This document shows positions 59,326 through 64,000 of a stretch of DNA of 64,000 nucleotides, in pieces. Positions within the stretch are counted from its first letter, which is position 1; each line of letters begins with the position of its first letter. Under the pieces are notes generated by a model that did not search any database, was not told the origin of the DNA, and worked only from the letters and a program-made list of their open reading frames with translations. Source of the DNA: Rhyacophila brunnea. Its lineage: Eukaryota > Arthropoda > Insecta > Trichoptera > Rhyacophilidae. Made by a program: the position numbers and the translations under genes. The DNA lies in contig JAGYXB010000687.1 of the NCBI GenBank assembly GCA_022495005.1, positions 930,001 to 994,000 of the forward strand, written 5' to 3'.

Positions 59326-60984
59326 CCTATGGCATATCACTCCGTACTTCGGAGAGCACAATGCTTTCTAAAAGATGCAACATAATGTAACGAAACAAAA
59401 AAAAATGCTGAACAATTATGTTAAATATAAATAAAAGAAATATAACTTACCTGTTCAATACAGTTTTGCGGTATTATCTAATATACCTCTGTGACGGATT
59501 GTAGACAGAAGTACTGTTTGTAATAGTAGAAGTAGTGGATGATAATTCTTTTCACCAAAATCGGCTTTTCCACCATTTGTTAATCGATTTCGAACGGTTT
59601 CGGACAATTTTCTTTGGTACCTACTTTGGTTGGTTTTCGTACAAGTTACCGGACACAAGCAGTAATACATATTGCTAGAGATTTTCATAATTATTGAATT
59701 TGTTATTTTATTTTTACAGTGAAACAAAAATATGGAGAAAAAGGACAGAGTTTGAATCTCTAAATACGTATTGTCACATCAATGTACCGTAATAGAAAAT
59801 TTCAGGTTTATTTTTAGTGTATTTATAGGTATCTATTGAATATATGATAATACTGTATACATATTATATTGCATAAGACATAAAACTACAGTAATAAAAT
59901 AATTTCAAATTGGTGTGTATTTTTTTTAACTTTAAAGGAGTATAATTTGAAATAATAATTTGATTGATTTTATCATATATTTTTAAATCACTACCCAACT
60001 AAAAAAAAATATCACGGAATAACTATTGCTGACGCACTTTTGAGACGCTGAAATGACATTATCAATCCTGATTTCTAGCTCAATGATTTATAACCCCCTT
60101 TTGACTTGTCAACCTCTAATAAATAAAAATACGAATTAAGAAATTATAGAAAAATATATATAAATACTAATCGCAAAAATAGTTAATTCAGGGGTTAGTT
60201 TCACTAACGGGTAATAGAAAATCCCCTTTTGTATGCCTAATTTTAGTGAAGATATTTTAACTAAGTAACCTGGAAGGAAGGGCTTCGTTTATGGCAAGTA
60301 TTTTGTTTGTTTATGTGAATAAAAAACTTCACCCGATAACCTTAATCTTCAAAAAGGCTCATTTGCACAGAAAATAAATATTTCTGAGTTCCCTGCTCAT
60401 TCGCCTCCGTAAGAATAATATACTCAATATAAACATCAACTTATTATCAAGCATGTTTGAAACATTGTTAACCTTGTCACGTTGTACAAAGTTCTTAAAT
60501 TTCAGTTATTATAGATATCAGTTACCTGATATTTTAGCTATTTCTAGAATCATCGATAAAATAAAATAGCATATTATGATATTACATCATTTATTTATTT
60601 ATTTATTTTATTTATTTATTTATTTATAAAAAAGAGTATTACGGCATTACAGCTTTTGGCCAATGCGCCATAATACATAATACATACAAATATATAAAAA
60701 TATCTTAATTACAAATAACAACTAATATGACAAGAAAGTGGAAAAGACAGCATGTGTAAATATTAAAGAAATATGATAATATATACAATTATAAATTTAT
60801 CCTATTTAAAACGTCTACAAACATTATATTATTAATAAAAAACAAATCAACCTTTATGGTGCCATCAAATAAGCTAATTGCACGATATCATATTTATAAA
60901 ATTTTAATTAACTAAATGTTTTAACATTTTAAAACACTGGAATATCGTAAAAATATTCGCGTAATACTCGTACAATGGGATGAG
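59326..60984. other. Non-coding stretch with a LINE-like tail
   Basis: No exon was recognised; the 90-codon minus-strand frame at 59455-59727 has no motif. An (ATTT)n run at 60590-60635 is followed by ATAAAAAAGAGTATTACGGC. Read on the minus strand this is an AATACTCTTTTTTATAAATA plus (AAAT)n end typical of a retroposon tail. Confidence 0.45.
60590..60640 (-). repeat. (AAAT)n retroposon-type tail / microsatellite
   Basis: About ten ATTT units in plus-strand reading, interrupted once, lie next to TATAAAAAAGAGTATTACGG. The arrangement suggests the 3' end of a minus-strand retroposon whose body has decayed; a simple microsatellite is the alternative. Confidence 0.55.
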
Positions 60985-61394
60985 GGGTCTAGGACGATTT
61001 GGCACCGGGACAACTGGATGCCACGGAATTCGAAAATAAATAGACTTTAGGTACATATAGGTACTTTACGTAAAAAAAATATTTAATATTTTTATTTATA
61101 TTTAAATGATTATATTATGATTTAATAGTTGGTGAGAATGTAAATATGCAGACGTAAATAATGATTTTCGTGCATATGTTTAAGTTCCAACGAAAAAAGA
61201 GTTTTTTATTTTATATAAAGCCTTAGGCATAGTAATTCTCAATCCGCAATAAAGAATACATTATGTTAAGAGTAAAATGAATTAAAACTACTAAGTAGTA
61301 GATATAAACTGGTTAACATACCTCGTCTACGTTCTGTATACGTGTATATGATAGTGCGGCGTCCAATTGTCCGGAGTCCAGTCGTCCCATTCCC
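60985..61394. mobile_element. TIR element with perfect 8-bp duplication GGGATGAG
   Basis: GGGATGAG occurs at 60977-60984 and 61395-61402. The ends GGGTCTAGGACGATTTGGCA and, inverted, GGGAATGGGACGACTGGACT are imperfect inverted repeats. They continue as GGGACAACTGGATGCCACGG versus CGGACAATTGGACGCCGCAC. A tandem-like GGAC(A/G)A.TGG word is repeated within each arm. An 8-bp duplication fits hAT- or P-type elements, but the GGG ends are not typical of either. No coding capacity. Confidence 0.75.
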
Positions 61395-61402
61395 GGGATG
61401 AG

Positions 61403-63740
61403 ACATGAGGGAACAGCGCAGTAAGAGAATGGTTTTAAAAAGGAAAGAAAAAATAGTTGACGATCTTAGATATGTTTATATGGATACATTAGTAATTTTC
61501 AAGAATATGTCGTAGTAAACTCATTCTACTATAACAATCAACACCACTATATTTTATATAATGTAATATATAGTATGATAAAGTAATGAATCATATGTTA
61601 ATATGGTGTCAGTAATTTACCTCTCTATAAGGGGGTTCTAATTTTTCAATTTGTGTATTAGATACAGAGCATATTGTGAAGAATTGTTAATAAATATGAA
61701 AAGCTTCAGAAACAATCCTTGTAAAGGCTCTCAACCGAATGGATTCAAACTCATATTATTTTATATCTAAAAAAATACGGCAATAATAATTAAAAGCATA
61801 TTAATAAGTAAGTAGTTTCCTAAAAATAGTATGTAAGTAAGCATTTTAACTTCAATATACTAAAATTTTCAGGAAGTCGTAGTCAGGAAGTAGACTGTAA
61901 ATAAATGCGATGAAGGGTAAACGAAACCTTGTGTAAACCGCTTCACGACAGTTTATTTTTAAGACCTCAATCGTCAGGACTGCATTCTGCTTCTGCTGAC
62001 TTCTCCTTTTAGAGTCGGTTGTCTTTCCGGATCTGAACTCTGGAAAATAGTACTTACATGCGAATGCTACACATTACATGACCAATACTGTGTTTTTATC
62101 TTCTTGATTATATTATTTGAATCGCATATTTCCAATATTTTTCTTCTTAATAAGATGGTACGAATCCTAAAATTATGTTCAATTCACATCATTAATTTGT
62201 GTGGTGGGTACAGAGCGTGACACAAATAAATCACAAAAAATTAGGGACATCACGTAAATTCACATACTTATATGTTATTGCAATTTATTTTTGATATACG
62301 AGTACTATAACTAGAATTTTAACACTTGTCAATCAATTCTCCGAAAAATAGTTGGTTCGGTTGAGAAAATCAAATATAGCGATTTTTTACCTTTTATCTT
62401 GATGGTGCAAAGACTCGTGTCCAGTAACTTGTACATATGCAGTTCGCCGTATCACACTTCACCGTGAAATGTTGTATCGGAAATATGTATCCGTATATTA
62501 AAGACCGTCCAACCTCTTTGTGTCGTATAGTACTGACATAAAATTCATATCTAAATAAAACACGGTTTGTACAGGTAGCCAGCAGCAAACAATTTTTGGA
62601 AATAGCCGATATACTGGATTATTTTTTAGGTTAGGTTTGGTTAGGTTTTCATTCTTGAATTCATGAATTTTGCCAAAATCAACTGTAAGAAATGAATTAA
62701 TCTTCATGTTGAATTTTAAAAAAATGGAGACCGTATAATATACGGTCATCTCTATCCGATAAGAAATCTCACGGCGAACTGTGTCACGGTGAAATGTTTT
62801 ACGTACAATTTACATGTAACCGCAAAGATTCGGGTATGTAAGTAGCCACTTAATCAATTTGTAGAACAAAAAAGCAATATCGATAATTTGTGTAGAAGTT
62901 TCACTGCCGTTCATTCCATGGCCTCAATAAAATATTGATTGAAGTCTTTATTGAGTGATAGGTTTTCACGATGGTATGGTAATTTTATTTTGTTAGTTGT
63001 TTGTAATTTGATATGACGAGAAATCAGCATATTTTTTTTTAAATGAACATAAATAAATCTAAATTTCACATAATAATATATTTCGATGAAAATACTCATA
63101 TTCCCATCAATCGTCTATTATTCCCTAAGTAACTAAGTGATTTAAAAGAGGTGCTGAAGCACGAAATGATTTTTTCTTCAAAATATATGGCTATCACTTT
63201 TAATTGGGCAATAAATATAAGTCTTTGATAAATGAAATGACTTATCTGAACACCTGGCACACTTAAATTATTATTCATTCTCTGTTGTGGCGGACATTAG
63301 CCAATTCATAAAGGTTTTAAAGTGAGAGTACCTGCCTGCATTTTCCAATCAAATTAAGATAACGACAGGTGAGACGATTTATTGGTGTCAATGTGTGCAC
63401 ATTGTCCAAGCCTATTCAAACAAAATATTCAAGTTTTATTTTTATTTTTAGATTTATGAAGGTGGTGCATAATTACGACTATTCATAGATAAGATGCATT
63501 CGGTTTCTAATAAGTAGATACTCAAACACAAATGAAAGTAGATACCTGCTCACCTGGTCTTCTTGAAAAATACCTTTTTAGTATAACTAAATGACATACA
63601 CGTTTAGCTTTTATTTGGTACATAAATTGAACTGACGTTTACATGGTATATTAAATTTATGTTATAATGTTTGGTAAAAGATTTATTTCATATCTATCAT
63701 TGTATGAATACACACTAAACCTCATCATTAACATCATCAT
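61403..63740. other. Non-coding stretch, no gene recognised
   Basis: Short AT-driven frames only. GTTCGCCGT..CACTTCACCGTGAAATGTT near 62437-62472 and CACGGCGAACTG..CACGGTGAAATGTT near 62771-62800 are related words in partly inverted order and may be remains of a repeat. A TTAGG-like run is listed at 62625-62650. Confidence 0.45.
62625..62650 (+). repeat. Short interstitial TTAGG-like run
   Basis: TTTAGGTTAGGTTTGGTTAG and the following GTTTT contain two exact and one changed unit of the insect telomere repeat TTAGG. It is far too short to call telomeric and may be chance or a relic. Confidence 0.4.
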
Positions 63741-63871
63741 CGGCTGTACAAATCGGCGTGGGTTTTAACCGCCTCTTTTTGTACGGTAAATATTGTAAGC
63801 CATTCATTCATCCGAAAAGGATGGATTACCAGACAGAAGAATCAAACCCACGAACCTTCAGCCATTAGCGC
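63720..63871 (-). repeat. Possible tRNA-derived repeat fragment
   Basis: The minus strand has TGCGCTAATGGCTGAAGG then TTCGTGGGTTTGATTC, with a B-box-like core, and further on a GATGATGATGTTAATGATGA tail. That order (B box, body, GATGATG tail) suggests a SINE using an RTE-type 3' end. The A box is poor. Confidence 0.35.
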
Positions 63872-64000
63872 AGTGATTCCCAACCGGGTTCTGCGGCACT
63901 CTGGGGCTTTGCGAGAATTCGCAAAAGGCACAACTTAAAACAAATTTGTTGGTAATAGAGTAAAAAAAGATTTAACTTGACTTATTTTTATACAATGCAA
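63872..64000 (+). mobile_element. Left end of a hAT-like element running off the window
   Basis: CAGTGATTCCCAACCGGGTT followed by CTGCGGCACTCTGGGGCT has the CAGTG.TTCCCAACC start and GCGGCAC words typical of hAT termini. The other end would lie beyond 64000. Confidence 0.5.

Noticed and set aside
62625..62650. Telomeric repeat tract
   Set aside because: Only two exact TTAGG units and one altered unit; far too short.
1..64000. CRISPR arrays, operons or ribosome-binding sites
   Set aside because: There are no regularly spaced direct repeats and no dense coding. Splice sites and SINE/LINE elements show the DNA is eukaryotic.

Overview
This is a eukaryotic, strongly AT-rich, gene-poor window. 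It has spliceosomal introns and a dense load of transposable elements, and no bacterial gene organisation. Frequent GTAGGTACCTAC-type motifs, RTE-type and R1/Jockey-type non-LTR tails, and many short hAT and PIF-like elements suggest an insect, most likely a moth or butterfly. That placement is inferred from sequence style, not from a marker gene.

Only one host gene is supported. It lies on the minus strand. A possible non-coding first exon (48833-48922, initiator-like TCAGT and a GTAAGT donor) is followed by the first coding exon (39916-40364, ATG at 40364) and a second coding exon (34321-34448). The two coding exons have consensus splice sites and join in phase. Together they encode 192 residues of a probable type II membrane protein: about 165 residues of basic, Ser/Thr-rich, cysteine-free cytosolic tail, then one transmembrane helix. 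The ectodomain is not visible, so the remaining exons probably lie to the left of position 1. An M13 (neprilysin/ECE-type) peptidase is a guess from architecture only.

Almost everything else recognisable is mobile DNA. Eight hAT elements have terminal inverted repeats and 7-8 bp target-site duplications (4747, 16346, 17825, 29312, 36737, 38887, 47423, 49659, 52041 and 58646 are the starts of the ten best candidates, eight of them with a duplication matching at 7 or 8 of 8 positions). Several keep broken pieces of transposase. Two TTA-flanked elements resemble PIF/Harbinger (27156-29177 and 35317-35667). Several MITE families occur in multiple copies, the largest with six copies between 9.7 and 46.8 kb. 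A tRNA-derived SINE with an 11-bp duplication sits at 50430-50618. Degraded non-LTR retrotransposons lie at 31.4-32.3, 36.3-38.1, 54.8-55.9 and 56.6-57.0 kb.

The most unusual feature is a set of tRNA-like segments embedded in other repeats. In one family (17.2-17.5 and 33.3-33.55 kb) a folded tRNA-like unit with an adjacent T-run sits between inverted-repeat arms. In another (6.8-7.35 and 57.3-58.1 kb) a tRNA-like core is carried in a long interspersed repeat. All coordinates and alignments were made by eye; family assignments need database confirmation.
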